Shown here: piece by piece, positions 8,801 to 16,910 of the stretch
How positions within the stretch are numbered: the stretch's first letter is position 1
Layout: every line of letters starts with the position of its first letter
Source: G963662905 sp965230045
Lineage (GTDB): Bacteria > Bacteroidota > Bacteroidia > Bacteroidales > WRLA01
DNA: 64,000 nucleotides
Assembly (NCBI GenBank): GCA_965230045.1
Contig: OZ245940.1
Span: 1,550,001-1,614,000, forward strand
Reading direction: 5' to 3'
The notes under the pieces: model-generated
What the model was told of the DNA's origin: nothing
The model's database searches: none
What the model saw: only the letters and a program-made list of their open reading frames with translations
Position numbers and translations under genes: made by a program

Positions 8801-10571
8801 GCCCTGGAATGAATTAGGTAAGGAGTGCCGCGACATCATTATGTTGGGTTGCGGTGCAGAAGAATTTGAAGTAAACTGGGTTTTTCAGCGGGACAAGCGC
8901 AGTGGTGAACATCAGTTCCGCTCTTCATGGCCGGGTTTACTGCATTTTATTGATGCGGAATGGGAATTGAGAAAAAATGGCCGTCAGGCTGCAAGCATTG
9001 AAAAGTTGCTGACTAATGTCGATTGTGGGCACTGCCGCGCTTTTGGGCTGAAAGCAGATTCCATGCGCTTTAAAGTTGGCGGAATGGATATCGCGGAAAT
9101 GTGCGCGCTTGAAAATGAGGAAGTCCTGAAAAAGGTGCGCTTGTGGATTGCCAATAATTCTGTTCCGCACCATCCTGCCGGGGATTTTCAAATCGTTCGG
9201 AAATTGCTTTTGATGCTGGTACAAAAGCTGGAAGATGTTCAAAGGGCAGGTTTAGCGTATTTGCCCTTATCGCGCCGGAGCAACAGTCTGTCCGATGGAG
9301 AGCGGCAGCGTTTGCGGATTGCATCCATCGCCGGCGGAAACCTTCAAAATATGCTGTATGTGCTGGATGAACCTACAGCCGCTTTGCATCCCGATGATGC
9401 CTGCAATGTAATTGAATTGGTGAAATCCATCAAAAAGCAATCCAATACGGTTTTGTTGGTGGAACATCACATGGAAATGCTGGCACAAGCAGATTACCTG
9501 ATCGATATGGGGCCAAAAGGAGGCCAAAAAGGTGGAAGGATCATGGCTCAGGGAAGTCCGGAGGATATTGCAAAACAGAATATTTCGCCGACAGCGCCCT
9601 GGTTGTCGCTTCAATATGAAATGCCAAAATTGAGAAAGGACGAGGCTTTTGATGGTAAATGGCTGCACTTTGAAGGTGCTAATGCGAACAACCTGAAAAA
9701 TATGGAAGCGAAATTTCCAATGCAGAAACTCAGCCTGATTTGCGGGCTTTCGGGCAGTGGTAAAACAACATTGCTGCGCGATGTGGTACTGGCTTCCATG
9801 CAAAAGGATAAGGCCGTTCATTGCGCAAAGGCTGAATTTCCAATCAATCCAGTCATTATTGATTCTTTTGGTCAAAGCTTTGTAGGACAGGGAATTGTGG
9901 CAAGCGCGGCTTTGCTTTATGATGATATCCGGGCACTTTTTGCCAGTCAGGCTGAAGCCAAAAAACATCGTTTAAAGAAAACGGATTTCAGCATTTTTGC
10001 CAAAGGCGGGCGCTGTGAGGCGTGTAAAGGCCAGGGACAAATTGAGGTGAAACTTGATTTTCTGCCGGATGCAGGTATAATCTGCGAAAGCTGTCAGGGG
10101 AAACGCTTTAACGAAAATGTTCTTAAGGTGAAAATCAAGGGGAAATCCATTGCCGATGTCCTGGAAATGAGTGTGCATGAAGCTCTGGAACTATTTGTGG
10201 GCCATCAAAAGCTTGCACAAAAACTGGCTGTAATTGCAAATGCAGGTCTGGATTATATTATCCTGGGACAGAAGACTGTGAGCTTGTCGAGCGGAGAACA
10301 GCATCGTTTGCGGCTTTGCAATGCTTTGTCGGGGAAGGATAAAAAACCGGGTTTTGTAATTCTGGACGAGCCTTCCCGTTCCCTTCATCCTGAGGATGTA
10401 CAAGAACTGATTGCAGTTTTTAAGGAATTAAGCTTGCAAGGCCACACCATCATCATCACCGATCATCATCCGCTTTTATTTCAAGCTGCGGATTACCTGC
10501 TCGAACTTGGTCCGGGAGGAGGCAGCAGAGGAGGAGATTTAGTGCGTTCGGGATTTGTGCAATATGAGTAA
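5802..10571 (+). CDS. UvrA-like protein with four ABC ATPase modules (tandem duplicated)
   Basis: 1589 residues against about 940 for UvrA. Two UvrA-like halves are fused. Half 1: Walker A G-L-S-G-S-G-K-S-S (~39-47), a degenerate signature (C-T-H-S-E-L-Q-R, ~367), Walker B V-L-D-E-P-S-A-G (~389); module 2 keeps the zinc-finger pairs C-E-V-C/C-P-V-C (~590-620) and the signature L-S-G-G-E-A-Q-R (~680) but has no Walker A and a changed Walker B (L-L-E-F-P-C-T-G, ~706). Half 2: Walker A at ~827 and ~1314, signatures S-L-S-D-G-E-R-Q-R (~1161) and S-L-S-S-G-E-Q-H-R (~1494), Walker B at ~1186 and ~1519, zinc finger ~1405-1440. The family binds damaged DNA with UvrB; UvrA paralogues can also act in drug resistance. 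The role of this one is unknown. The ATG at 5802 was chosen because the promoter lies just upstream. Confidence 0.9.
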   Translation: MTNSNTEKTDFIRISGISENNLKNIDVQIPRNQLTVITGLSGSGKSSLAFDVLYRESQRRMFSAFSSSSRQLTSKLRMPHAEQFEGLSASLAVGQGRVHPDDRATFGTFTGLYDKLRLIFARAGTFQNGEKAHLSRSHFSFNHPKGQCEKCRGLGKTEYIDQKKIIADGQKTIRNGAFVMTTPSGYIVYSQVTMDVLNEVCNAHGFSVDIPWDEMTEEQKNVVLFGSNRLKVPFGKHTLESRMKWTGIKAKPREEAYYPGIITTMEDILRRDRNTNILRFVSARPCDECKGKRLLKESLSVLFKGQNIAQLSEMDLSGLHSFFLKCRQEAENDLILSLTNDMLKSLQSLLDLGLAHRKISDALESCTHSELQRMRLSQQMISGLSGMIYVLDEPSAGVHPFENEKIIRQLLKLRNLGNTIVVVEHNLQNMLNADYLIDLGPGGGTNGGELLFQGSIREAINNKQYTSPSLEYLRKAAEKPLQTSKKFETIPLSKAGFDIRQNGVNLMTAENGAHLLQKIRKLISEPDLKDMFGDKIFLVNQKPIGRSPRSNPATYSGLFDLVRKLFSKLDDAKNRKLSASSFSFNTKGGRCEVCQGAGLIETGMHFLENSYQMCPVCRGKRFRDEVLEVKYSGKNIGEILEMSMDEAREHFSEEPKIRKYLDLMQKLGLGYIHLGQAATQLSGGEAQRLKLASELIRNEKKARLFLLEFPCTGLHVKDIEQLIAALRKLSASEATFIIAENNMEMLARADYIIELQDDRFYCAHPAGMMEIPQSITAEIFRKRAEHDFRIEIQPPEETADFIEMKGITTHNLQQLDVQIPLNKITAISGPSGSGKSSLAFDTILAEGRFRYLSNFSSYVRSRVSNIKKGDFESCEHMIPAIGIGRSAMRANARSRVATLSGIYELLRLLYSRIGRDGEEQCTLTASDFSFNSDLGACPYCGGLGFSPKADVEKLISHPDKSIYGGAISGNKNAAYFGDPNGQHMAILKAVENEKGLDLGKPWNELGKECRDIIMLGCGAEEFEVNWVFQRDKRSGEHQFRSSWPGLLHFIDAEWELRKNGRQAASIEKLLTNVDCGHCRAFGLKADSMRFKVGGMDIAEMCALENEEVLKKVRLWIANNSVPHHPAGDFQIVRKLLLMLVQKLEDVQRAGLAYLPLSRRSNSLSDGERQRLRIASIAGGNLQNMLYVLDEPTAALHPDDACNVIELVKSIKKQSNTVLLVEHHMEMLAQADYLIDMGPKGGQKGGRIMAQGSPEDIAKQNISPTAPWLSLQYEMPKLRKDEAFDGKWLHFEGANANNLKNMEAKFPMQKLSLICGLSGSGKTTLLRDVVLASMQKDKAVHCAKAEFPINPVIIDSFGQSFVGQGIVASAALLYDDIRALFASQAEAKKHRLKKTDFSIFAKGGRCEACKGQGQIEVKLDFLPDAGIICESCQGKRFNENVLKVKIKGKSIADVLEMSVHEALELFVGHQKLAQKLAVIANAGLDYIILGQKTVSLSSGEQHRLRLCNALSGKDKKPGFVILDEPSRSLHPEDVQELIAVFKELSLQGHTIIITDHHPLLFQAADYLLELGPGGGSRGGDLVRSGFVQYE

Positions 10572-10618
10572 GTTGCAAAATTGGGCATGAGCACGGAAGC
10601 ACATTTTGAAATCTATTT

Positions 10619-10759
10619 AGTGTTTGTCTATAATGTCGGGAGTTTGCTCTATAAAGTTCAAATTCAAGGCGTGTGAAAAATCCAAACCGGATAATACTCA
10701 AGTATTTGAGGATTTGGATTTTGAGCAACAACGCAGAAGTTGGACTTTATAGACGAACT
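10619..10759 (-). mobile_element. small MITE family 2, copy 1
   Basis: A 141-bp non-coding element. Its ends are inverted: AGTGTTTGTCTATAATGT at the left, and at the right the complement of AGTTCGTCTATAAAGT. It is flanked by the 6-bp direct repeat CTATTT (10613-10618 and 10760-10765). The centre holds a further inverted pair, ATCCAAA/TTTGGAT. Related elements with AGTG(T/C)(C/T)TGTC ends lie at 47431-47528 and 52144-52288. Confidence 0.6.
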
Positions 10760-10794
10760 CTATTTGGATTGGATCTGGGAATTTAAATAAAGAG

Positions 10795-11682
10795 TTATTG
10801 GTTAAAACTATTTATCTCATGTACTGATAATCCGGTGGTTTTTGCAATATCTGAAATTGGGATATTGATTTCCAGTAAGTTTTTGGCGATTTCAATTGCT
10901 TTCTTTTTTTCGCCTGTTTCGATTCCCTCTTCAATTCCCTCTTCACGGCCTTCATCCCGGGCAGTGTCAATAGAGTTTTTTAAATCACGATAATATTTGA
11001 GGCTGTCGTGGTAAGAACGTACCTGCTGAGGATTAAATTTTGCAATCTCTGCAGCTTCAAAAAGGCGTTCAAAGATTTTTTCGCGCAATGGCTCAGGAAT
11101 ACGGTCTAATCGGTTGAGGTTGCGGATCACGTACATCCATTTATCAAAACGGCTTTCTAATTGTTGAATGCTTTTTTTAAATTTGGGCATCTCCAGATAG
11201 ATGAATGTCAGTTTATCGTAGAATGTTTTATTCGTGTCGATGTCCTGAAGCTTAATGTCATAGCGGAACTTATCCGGTTGATCTTTGTCTTCATCAAAAA
11301 CGAAGTCCAGAATGCCAATAGTGTAAACAGCCTTAAGATCATAGTTCCAATTGGCTCGTTTTGCTTGTTCCTGAATGGGAAAAGTTGCATAATAAACCAT
11401 GCGGTCCCTGAAGAAATTTTGTTTGGTTTTTTGAAGCTCCACTATAAATTTCTCCCCCCGCTCATTTTCGCAATACAAATCAAAAATAGCTTTCCGATCC
11501 GCTTCGCTATCGCCTAAATGCTCATTCTTCAAATACGTAAGTGAGGTAATCCTGCCTTGCTCTTCTTTGAGCAATTCATTCAGGAAGTCCAATAATAAGT
11601 CTTTGTTGGGTTCTTCACCAAAGAGCTTCTTAAAGCCAAAATCAGTGAATGGATTTACATATTTTTCTTCAAAGCCAATCAT
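10795..11682 (-). CDS. Rpn family PD-(D/E)XK nuclease (putative transposase-like)
   Basis: 295 residues. The N-terminus Y-V-N-P-F-T-D-F-G-F-K-K-L-F-G is the hallmark of the Rpn/PDDEXK_2 family. A putative nuclease core follows: I-F-D-L-Y-C (Asp) and, after a short turn, F-I-V-E-L-Q (Glu and Gln) around residues 65-84. The C-terminal third has an acidic/glycine repeat R-E-E-G-I-E-E-G-I-E and ends in a helix-turn-like segment (I-S-D-I-A-K-T-T-G-L-S). Rpn proteins promote RecA-independent recombination and some act in phage defence; the role here is not visible. The gene stands alone. A TAAATTTG box on the minus strand (11706-11713) lies 24 bp before the start. Small MITE copy 1 sits 35 bp beyond its stop. 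Confidence 0.88.
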   Translation of the reverse strand: MIGFEEKYVNPFTDFGFKKLFGEEPNKDLLLDFLNELLKEEQGRITSLTYLKNEHLGDSEADRKAIFDLYCENERGEKFIVELQKTKQNFFRDRMVYYATFPIQEQAKRANWNYDLKAVYTIGILDFVFDEDKDQPDKFRYDIKLQDIDTNKTFYDKLTFIYLEMPKFKKSIQQLESRFDKWMYVIRNLNRLDRIPEPLREKIFERLFEAAEIAKFNPQQVRSYHDSLKYYRDLKNSIDTARDEGREEGIEEGIETGEKKKAIEIAKNLLEINIPISDIAKTTGLSVHEINSFNQ

Positions 11683-11705
11683 AGAAATACTTGTTTATCA
11701 ACAAA

Positions 11706-11713
11706 CAAATTTA
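11706..11713 (-). promoter_or_regulatory. -7 box of the Rpn-type gene
   Basis: TAAATTTG on the minus strand matches TAnnTTTG. Confidence 0.4.
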
Positions 11714-11819
11714 ATTAAAAATATCTTACGGCTGATTTAATCCCTGAAATTCCAGTTGATCAGCGGAAACGATCGCTTTTCATTTTTGTTCCATAATCCA
11801 AATTGAAATCCCTTGAGTT

Positions 11820-13037
11820 TTATTTTACATTAAACTTATCCATAATACAAGCGCAAGCTGCATCTCCGGTGATATTGAGCGATGTGCGGATCATATCAAA
11901 AACACGGTCGAGGGCATAAAGCAATGGCAATCCGCTAATGGGAATGTCTGCCGCTACCAGAACAGCAACAACCAAAAGGGTTGGCCCGGGAACCCCTGCC
12001 TGCCCGATCGAACCAACCGTAGCCGTAAGGATTATGGCAATATACTGACTTGTAGTGATTTCAATTCCGTACATCTGTGCGAAAAACAAAGCCACCAATG
12101 CATAGTAAATGGCGTTTCCGGTCATGTTGATGGTGGCGCCCAGGGGCAAAACAAAAGCCGAAGTTTCTTTGCTTACGCCAAGACCCTGTTCGCAGGTTTC
12201 CATATTAACCGGAAGCGTGGCCATGCTCGAAGCGGTCGAAAAGGCCACAATCTGTGGCTTGGTCATAACGCTCATAAAATGCCGGATTTTTGTCTTTGAA
12301 AACAGCTTGAGCGTAAGTGGGAAAAGCAGCAAGCCAATGATAAGTATGCAAAGGATAAATACGAAAAGCAATTCGGCCACCAAGCCCAAAAGGTCGAAAC
12401 CAAAATTGCCGATTGCTGCGGCCATCAGGCCAAAAACACCCACAGGGGCTGTAAGCATCACAATTTTAATCATCCAGATGAGAGCTTCGGTGATATAGTT
12501 CAGCCCGTTCATAATCGGGCGTTTTTTCTCGCCTGATAATGTGCTGATGCCGATTCCCAGGAAAAGCCCGAAGAAAATGATTTGAAGGATATTACCGGAA
12601 GTGAGCGCCTCAACAGGGTTTTCGGGGATGATGCCCAGAATGGTTTCCCAGAATCCGGCCGGAGCTCCGTCGCTGGCGCTGAGCTTGGCACTGTCGCCAA
12701 GCATGGCCTGTGCTTCTTGCAAATTCAGGCCTTCACCAGGTTTGAAAATATTGCCCATGATCAGGGCCAGAATTACCGAAACAGCCGTTGTGAGCAGGAA
12801 GTAAGCTATCGTACCTACACCCATTTTTCCTGCCGATTTGGTTGCACCCAGTGATGCAGATCCGGAAATAATGCTGATAAAAACCAGCGGAACGACAAGC
12901 ATCTTGATCAATTGGATAAAAACATCGCCCAGCGGCTGAAATATTTCTGCGTCTTTGCCCATAAATGCGCCCACTGCGATACCGATGACCATCGCCAGGA
13001 GAATCTGAAATCCGAGGTTTTTCAATAATTTTTTCAT
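11820..13037 (-). CDS. dicarboxylate/amino acid:cation symporter (DAACS/SLC1 family)
   Basis: 405 residues with about eight membrane segments. Family motifs are clear: S-S-M-A-T-L-P (hairpin 1), N-M-T-G-N-A-I-Y (TM7, Na+ site region), a G-Q-A-G-V-P-G-P segment (hairpin 2), and a C-terminal D-R-V-F-D-M-I-R-T-S-L-N-I-T-G-D matching the substrate- and cation-binding TM8 of GltPh-type carriers. It imports acidic or small neutral amino acids, or C4-dicarboxylates, with Na+ or H+. It lies 38 bp downstream of the serine dehydratase gene on the same strand, so the two are probably co-transcribed and serine (or threonine) is a reasonable substrate guess. SstT-type serine carriers belong to the same superfamily, but the specificity cannot be read here. 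Confidence 0.93.
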   Translation of the reverse strand: MKKLLKNLGFQILLAMVIGIAVGAFMGKDAEIFQPLGDVFIQLIKMLVVPLVFISIISGSASLGATKSAGKMGVGTIAYFLLTTAVSVILALIMGNIFKPGEGLNLQEAQAMLGDSAKLSASDGAPAGFWETILGIIPENPVEALTSGNILQIIFFGLFLGIGISTLSGEKKRPIMNGLNYITEALIWMIKIVMLTAPVGVFGLMAAAIGNFGFDLLGLVAELLFVFILCILIIGLLLFPLTLKLFSKTKIRHFMSVMTKPQIVAFSTASSMATLPVNMETCEQGLGVSKETSAFVLPLGATINMTGNAIYYALVALFFAQMYGIEITTSQYIAIILTATVGSIGQAGVPGPTLLVVAVLVAADIPISGLPLLYALDRVFDMIRTSLNITGDAACACIMDKFNVK

Positions 13038-13075
13038 GATGCTTGTGTTTTGTATTCTTTTAAAAAAAAGGGGGC

Positions 13076-14269
13076 TTACATAAAGGTAGCCAATCCTCCG
13101 AGGGAAGTTTCTTTATAAATATTTGGTAAATCGTGCCCGGTTTGGTTCATTACTTTTACCACCTTATCAAAACTAACGTGATGTTTCCCGTCTGAGAGAG
13201 CGGCATAAAGATTGGCGTCCAATGCGCGGGTCACGGCAAAGGCATTTCGCTCAATGCAGGGGATTTGCACCAGTCCTTTGACCGGGTCGCAGGTGAGCCC
13301 GAGGAAATGTTCCAGGCCCATGCTGGCGGCATATTCGATCTGGAATGCTGTGCCGCCAAACAATTGATTGGCCGCAGCTGCAGCCATTGCGCAAGCCGTT
13401 CCGATTTCGCCCTGGCAACCTACTTCTGCTCCGCTGATGGAGGCGTTTTGTTTTACCAGATTGCCAACTAATCCGGCAGTGGCCAAAGCACGCAGGATCT
13501 TTTTGTCGCTGAAATCTTTGTAATGGTTTTTTAAAACATACATCAGCCCGGGCACTACTCCGCAGGAGCCGCAGGTTGGCGCAGTTACGACTTTTCCACC
13601 CGAAGCGTTTTGCTCGGCAACGGCCAAAGCATAAGCAAAAGCAAGTCCGCGTCGTTTCAAACTGGAGCGGTAGCCTTTGGCGCGTACTTCATAGCGTGCC
13701 GCTTTTCGTGCCAGATTTAGCCCGCCGGGCAAAACACCCTCAGCTTCCAGCCCTTCTACTACCAATTTCTGCATTACTTTCCACACTTCGTTCAGGTAAT
13801 CCCAAATATCGTTTTCTTCAAATTCTTCAACATATTCCCACAGCATACGTCCGTTATCGCCTGTCTTTTCCAGGATTTCGGCCATGCTGTTTAATGGGTA
13901 AATGTGCTCTTCCCTGCTGATTTCGCCTTCGGTAACAACCTTTCCGCCGCCAACACTGTAATAGGTTTTCTCGCTCAAAAGCTGATCGTTTTCTCCATAC
14001 GCTTCCAGTTTCAGTGCGTTGGGATGAAAAGGTAAAAAAGTAGTGGGTTCCCAAATGATCTCACACTCTTTGGGCTGCATTTCCTCAATGATGGCCTGAT
14101 CGGTGAAGTGGCCTTTGCCGGTTGCAGCAAGGGAGCCAAATAAAGTTACGGTAAACCTTTTTGCCCCGGGATTTGCATCGCGAAACCATGCGGCAGCTTT
14201 ACGCGGCCCCATAGTGTGGCTGGACGATGGCCCATAACCGATGCGGTATATTTTTTTAATAGTTTCCAT
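13076..14269 (-). CDS. sdaA: L-serine dehydratase (iron-sulfur type, single chain)
   Basis: 397 residues, the fused alpha/beta form. The N-terminal beta-like domain has G-P-S-S-S-H-T-M-G-P-R-K-A, typical of this enzyme. The C-terminal catalytic part has T-C-G-S-C-G-V-V-P-G (~225-235), G-C-Q-G-E-I-G-T-A-C-A-M-A-A-A-A (~283-298) and L-G-L-T-C-D-P-V-K-G-L-V (~325-336), which supply the Cys ligands of the oxygen-sensitive 4Fe-4S cluster. It deaminates L-serine to pyruvate and ammonia in the cytosol. The downstream symporter is 38 bp away, suggesting a serine import and breakdown unit. A TATCTTTG box (14288-14295, minus) would give a leader of only about 12 nt. Confidence 0.95.
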   Translation of the reverse strand: METIKKIYRIGYGPSSSHTMGPRKAAAWFRDANPGAKRFTVTLFGSLAATGKGHFTDQAIIEEMQPKECEIIWEPTTFLPFHPNALKLEAYGENDQLLSEKTYYSVGGGKVVTEGEISREEHIYPLNSMAEILEKTGDNGRMLWEYVEEFEENDIWDYLNEVWKVMQKLVVEGLEAEGVLPGGLNLARKAARYEVRAKGYRSSLKRRGLAFAYALAVAEQNASGGKVVTAPTCGSCGVVPGLMYVLKNHYKDFSDKKILRALATAGLVGNLVKQNASISGAEVGCQGEIGTACAMAAAAANQLFGGTAFQIEYAASMGLEHFLGLTCDPVKGLVQIPCIERNAFAVTRALDANLYAALSDGKHHVSFDKVVKVMNQTGHDLPNIYKETSLGGLATFM

Positions 14270-14287
14270 TGTTTCTTTTTAGGGGTT

Positions 14288-14295
14288 CAAAGATA
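14288..14295 (-). promoter_or_regulatory. -7 box of sdaA
   Basis: TATCTTTG on the minus strand, 18 bp before the sdaA start. The -33 region is weak. Confidence 0.5.
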
Positions 14296-14308
14296 ATGCT
14301 ATTGTTTG

Positions 14309-14500
14309 AGAATGCCCGCTGCCGTCTTGTTTGTGGCAAAGGAAGGTGCTTCTTGGGTTGTGTCCTGGTTGTCAGGGTCTTATTGGCTTTTATGGGCGGC
14401 CTTTGCTTTTGCGGAGCAATACCTCCGGGAAAAACAGTGGGTTTTACTGGCGGACAAGGTCCATGGTTTCTACAAATTATATGCAAAAGCAGTTTCTTAG
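14309..14500 (+). CDS. possible small hydrophobic protein next to the IS1380 insertion
   Basis: About 63 residues from the internal ATG. Not recognised. It has a hydrophobic, Trp-rich stretch (W-V-V-S-W-L-S-G-S-Y-W-L-L-W) and then a charged helix-like tail. The stop TAG at 14498-14500 is part of the TTAG target duplication of the IS element, so the gene, if real, ends exactly where the IS inserted and is not truncated by it. It runs divergently from sdaA, whose promoter region abuts it. It overlaps two other open frames, so coding status is doubtful. Confidence 0.22.
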   Translation, partial: RMPAAVLFVAKEGASWVVSWLSGSYWLLWAAFAFAEQYLREKQWVLLADKVHGFYKLYAKAVS

Positions 14501-14905
14501 CCTGCTTTATTCATGCTTTAAATTCAGGTCAGATGTGAGGCGTTTAAAGCTGAAGATATAGTCGCCTATTTCAAAGCTTTAGCAACGAAGCAGATGGCCT
14601 GATTTAATGCACTAGTAAAATGCAAACAAATTCAATTTTAGGATATAAATTTAATAAACACTTATAGAGGTCAGTAGATAAGTACATAACCTGTTTAATT
14701 CATAAACTCCCAAAAACAGGCAAAATTTTTTAACCGAGCAGGGTCAGGCATTGCGAATCAAGAATAATCGCTTAAATTTCTATATATTTACTCTAATCAC
14801 ATGGCTTATGAGCATAATTTTCCTATTTAGGTTTTCCCGTAAAGCCCATTGATAATTTTATTTGACATCAAGATGTTGAAGAACATTAGCTTACCGAATT
14901 TTGGC

Positions 14906-16282
14906 CTAAATCCTTAGGGTTTCAAATTTCTTAAAGCATTTCATAAACACCCGGTCGCTGTAAAATTCTGCAGGCAGCTCTATTTTAATTTTTGATTTCA
15001 GTACTTTGATCCGGGCAGCTACTTTGATCAGCTTCAATTGAAGTGTTTTCATAGTTGCTTTAGCAAACTCTGTCCCTACTAACGCCATGCTTTGCAAGCT
15101 GTGCATCAGGACATAAGCAGCAGAATGCAAAAACAACCTGAACTGATTGGCCTTAAAGCTGTTGCAGGACATCCTGTCCGACTTAAGGTATGTTTTATGT
15201 TCTTTGATACGCAATTCGGCTGCGCCCCTTGCGCAATATCCTTGTTCGTAAAGCGCCTTGGCACGAACATTTTGCAGGCTGCTGACAATATACCTTACAT
15301 TTGTCCCCATGCTGCTTACTTCTACTTTGACTACCACTCGTTCGGCAAAAGCCCAACTGGATGCCTGATATTGAAAGCTATGATAACGTTTCACTGGTGT
15401 ACCCGACTGTTGGAAGTTTTTTTTGGCGCTTTCTATGGTTATTTTGGCCTTTTGGTTTAAAACAGAATTGCCACTGAGCCCTGTGATAAATTCAACCCTA
15501 TGGCTCTCCCTTGCCCACTCCATAAACTCTTTGGAACAAAAATGGCTGTCGCCCCTAAGGATGATCATCGTGTTGGGCCAATGCTGGCGCAGGTAGCTTA
15601 TGATGCGTTTGTGGATCGAAAAAACATCAAGGCTTTTGCTGCGGCGGCCAGGTTTGAGGATAGTGGTTACCAGCTTGCCCGAAAAGCCTTCATATATGTG
15701 CAAAGGCATATAGCAATAGTCCCCGTAGTAATTATTGAACATGGTAAGCTGCTGATTACCATATGTTAAGCTGCTTGTATCGTCAGAATCAAGTATAATA
15801 ATTTTTGGTTCGTGGTCATAGGAAGCGATAAATTTATCTACAAAGACCTTGGCCATTTTGTAGTTCTGAGAAGCCGTGATTTGATTCTCAAAACGACTCA
15901 TTGTAGGCTGGGCTGAAAGGCTTTCTGTAGTCTCACAGCATACCTTAACTACCTCATCGTCCCTGAGCGCATTGCAGTCATTTGCATCTTCAAAGCCTGC
16001 AGCAATTTGCATAATACGCTGGCTTAGAAGGCGTTTTGTGCTGTGCTTGACATAACTTTGGTTGCGGGGGTCTTCAATGCAGCCTGCAAGGCTGTCGATT
16101 AAACCAAGCTGTTTTTCTACTTCGCGAAGCAATAATAGGCCGCCATCACTTGATGTCTTTTTCAAAGTAAAGTTAACCTCAACCTTTTTGCCATTTGAAC
16201 TGGTGAGAGGAAAAAGGCTCTTTTGTGTAATTTCCTGTGGTTTTGTGCCACTGTTTGAAATATTCTTTGTATTTTTAGCCAT
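14906..16282 (-). CDS. IS1380 family transposase
   Basis: 458 residues, intact. The DDE catalytic set is visible: I-I-L-D-S-D-D-T (~155-162), L-R-G-D-S-H-F-C (~243-250), and a C-terminal segment R-I-K-E-H-K-T-Y-L-K-S-D-R with the acidic residue, followed by N-Q-F-R-L-F-L-H-S-A-A-Y, a family hallmark. It cuts and pastes the element defined by the CCTG...CAGG ends. It may also move the short relative at 16714-16910 in trans. No frameshift is present, so the element could be active. Confidence 0.95.
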   Translation of the reverse strand: MAKNTKNISNSGTKPQEITQKSLFPLTSSNGKKVEVNFTLKKTSSDGGLLLLREVEKQLGLIDSLAGCIEDPRNQSYVKHSTKRLLSQRIMQIAAGFEDANDCNALRDDEVVKVCCETTESLSAQPTMSRFENQITASQNYKMAKVFVDKFIASYDHEPKIIILDSDDTSSLTYGNQQLTMFNNYYGDYCYMPLHIYEGFSGKLVTTILKPGRRSKSLDVFSIHKRIISYLRQHWPNTMIILRGDSHFCSKEFMEWARESHRVEFITGLSGNSVLNQKAKITIESAKKNFQQSGTPVKRYHSFQYQASSWAFAERVVVKVEVSSMGTNVRYIVSSLQNVRAKALYEQGYCARGAAELRIKEHKTYLKSDRMSCNSFKANQFRLFLHSAAYVLMHSLQSMALVGTEFAKATMKTLQLKLIKVAARIKVLKSKIKIELPAEFYSDRVFMKCFKKFETLRI

Positions 16283-16407
16283 AGGGATTTTTGTTTTTGT
16301 TTGCCGACATAAAGATACTGAATATCAATGAGGTATCGCACAAATTTCCCTATTTTTTTTTGGTTTATGAATAATTTAGGATAGAATGATTTATGCTCGT
16401 GAATAAA
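16283..16407. other. upstream region of the IS1380 transposase
   Basis: AT-rich and without a supportable gene. It presumably holds the transposase promoter. Confidence 0.4.
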
Positions 16408-16563
16408 TAGATTTCTCCTCCCGCTGGTCGTCGAAGTGACTGTTTATTAATTGTTTGGGCAAAGGCGGCTTACGGTCACTGAGCGGAGTCGAAGTGCGCC
16501 GCCTTTGCCACTTGAACACAACAAAAGGTCATTTCGATGCCGAAGCTTCGGCAGAGAAATCTA
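16408..16563. repeat. nested-palindrome element inside the IS1380
   Basis: 156 bp with perfect 10-bp inverted ends TAGATTTCTC/GAGAAATCTA. A central stem GGCAAAGGCGGC/GCCGCCTTTGCC encloses the loop GGTCACTGAGCGGAGTCGAA. That loop is shared with MITE family 1 copies B and C. The element at 58080-58275 has related ends. Confidence 0.7.
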
Positions 16564-16713
16564 TGTTGCTCAATAATAAATCATTATCGTTTTTATGATT
16601 TGCCAAAACTAATATGCACCTACATACTGACATCTAAACACTTAAATTTAAGCTGCTTACATTATTTTGTTTGCATTTTATGAATAGAGCAGGTTAGAGA
16701 GCCGCTTATTTAA

Positions 16714-16910
16714 CCTACTTTATTCATAAAATTTCGTCATGAGCACATTCGACAAGCTCAGTGACCACGTTCAAACCGCAATAAGAGAAAGGAAGCGCAG
16801 GTTTTTGGCGCACAGGAATAGCCGTAGCTATTTTGAGCACCAAAAAGATAGCATTCCTTTCTATTGCAGCGGTTTGGTCGCGTAATAGAATATTTTGTGA
16901 ATAATGCAGG
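16714..16910. mobile_element. 197-bp MITE with IS1380-type ends and TTAA target duplication
   Basis: The left end CCTACTTTATTCATAAAAT and the right end, in complement CCTGCATTATTCACAAAAT, are inverted repeats resembling the IS1380 ends 12-20 bp to the left. The flanks are TTAA at 16710-16713 and 16911-16914. The interior has an inverted pair CAAACCGCAATA.../...TATTGCAGCGGTTTG. It has no coding capacity. Likely mobilised by the neighbouring transposase. Confidence 0.7.

Larger units (their letters stand above)
14501..16693 (-). mobile_element. IS1380 family insertion sequence with TTAG target duplication
   Basis: 2193 bp. The left end CCTGCTTTATTCAT (14501-14514) and the right end, read in complement CCTGCTCTATTCAT (16680-16693), are inverted repeats with one mismatch. 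The 4-bp direct repeat TTAG occurs at 14497-14500 and 16694-16697, as expected for IS1380. Subterminal inverted repeats of the type ATGYACYTAYCTACTGACCTCTA lie at about 14652-14686 and 16614-16640. It carries one transposase gene. A nested palindromic element (16408-16563) lies between the transposase start and the right end, which explains the length above the usual ~1.7 kb. Confidence 0.8.

Noticed and set aside
14690..14706. CCTGTTTAATTCATAAA as the left end of the IS1380
   Set aside because: It pairs with the right end but gives no target duplication. The end at 14501 gives a matching TTAG on both sides, so this is a subterminal repeat.
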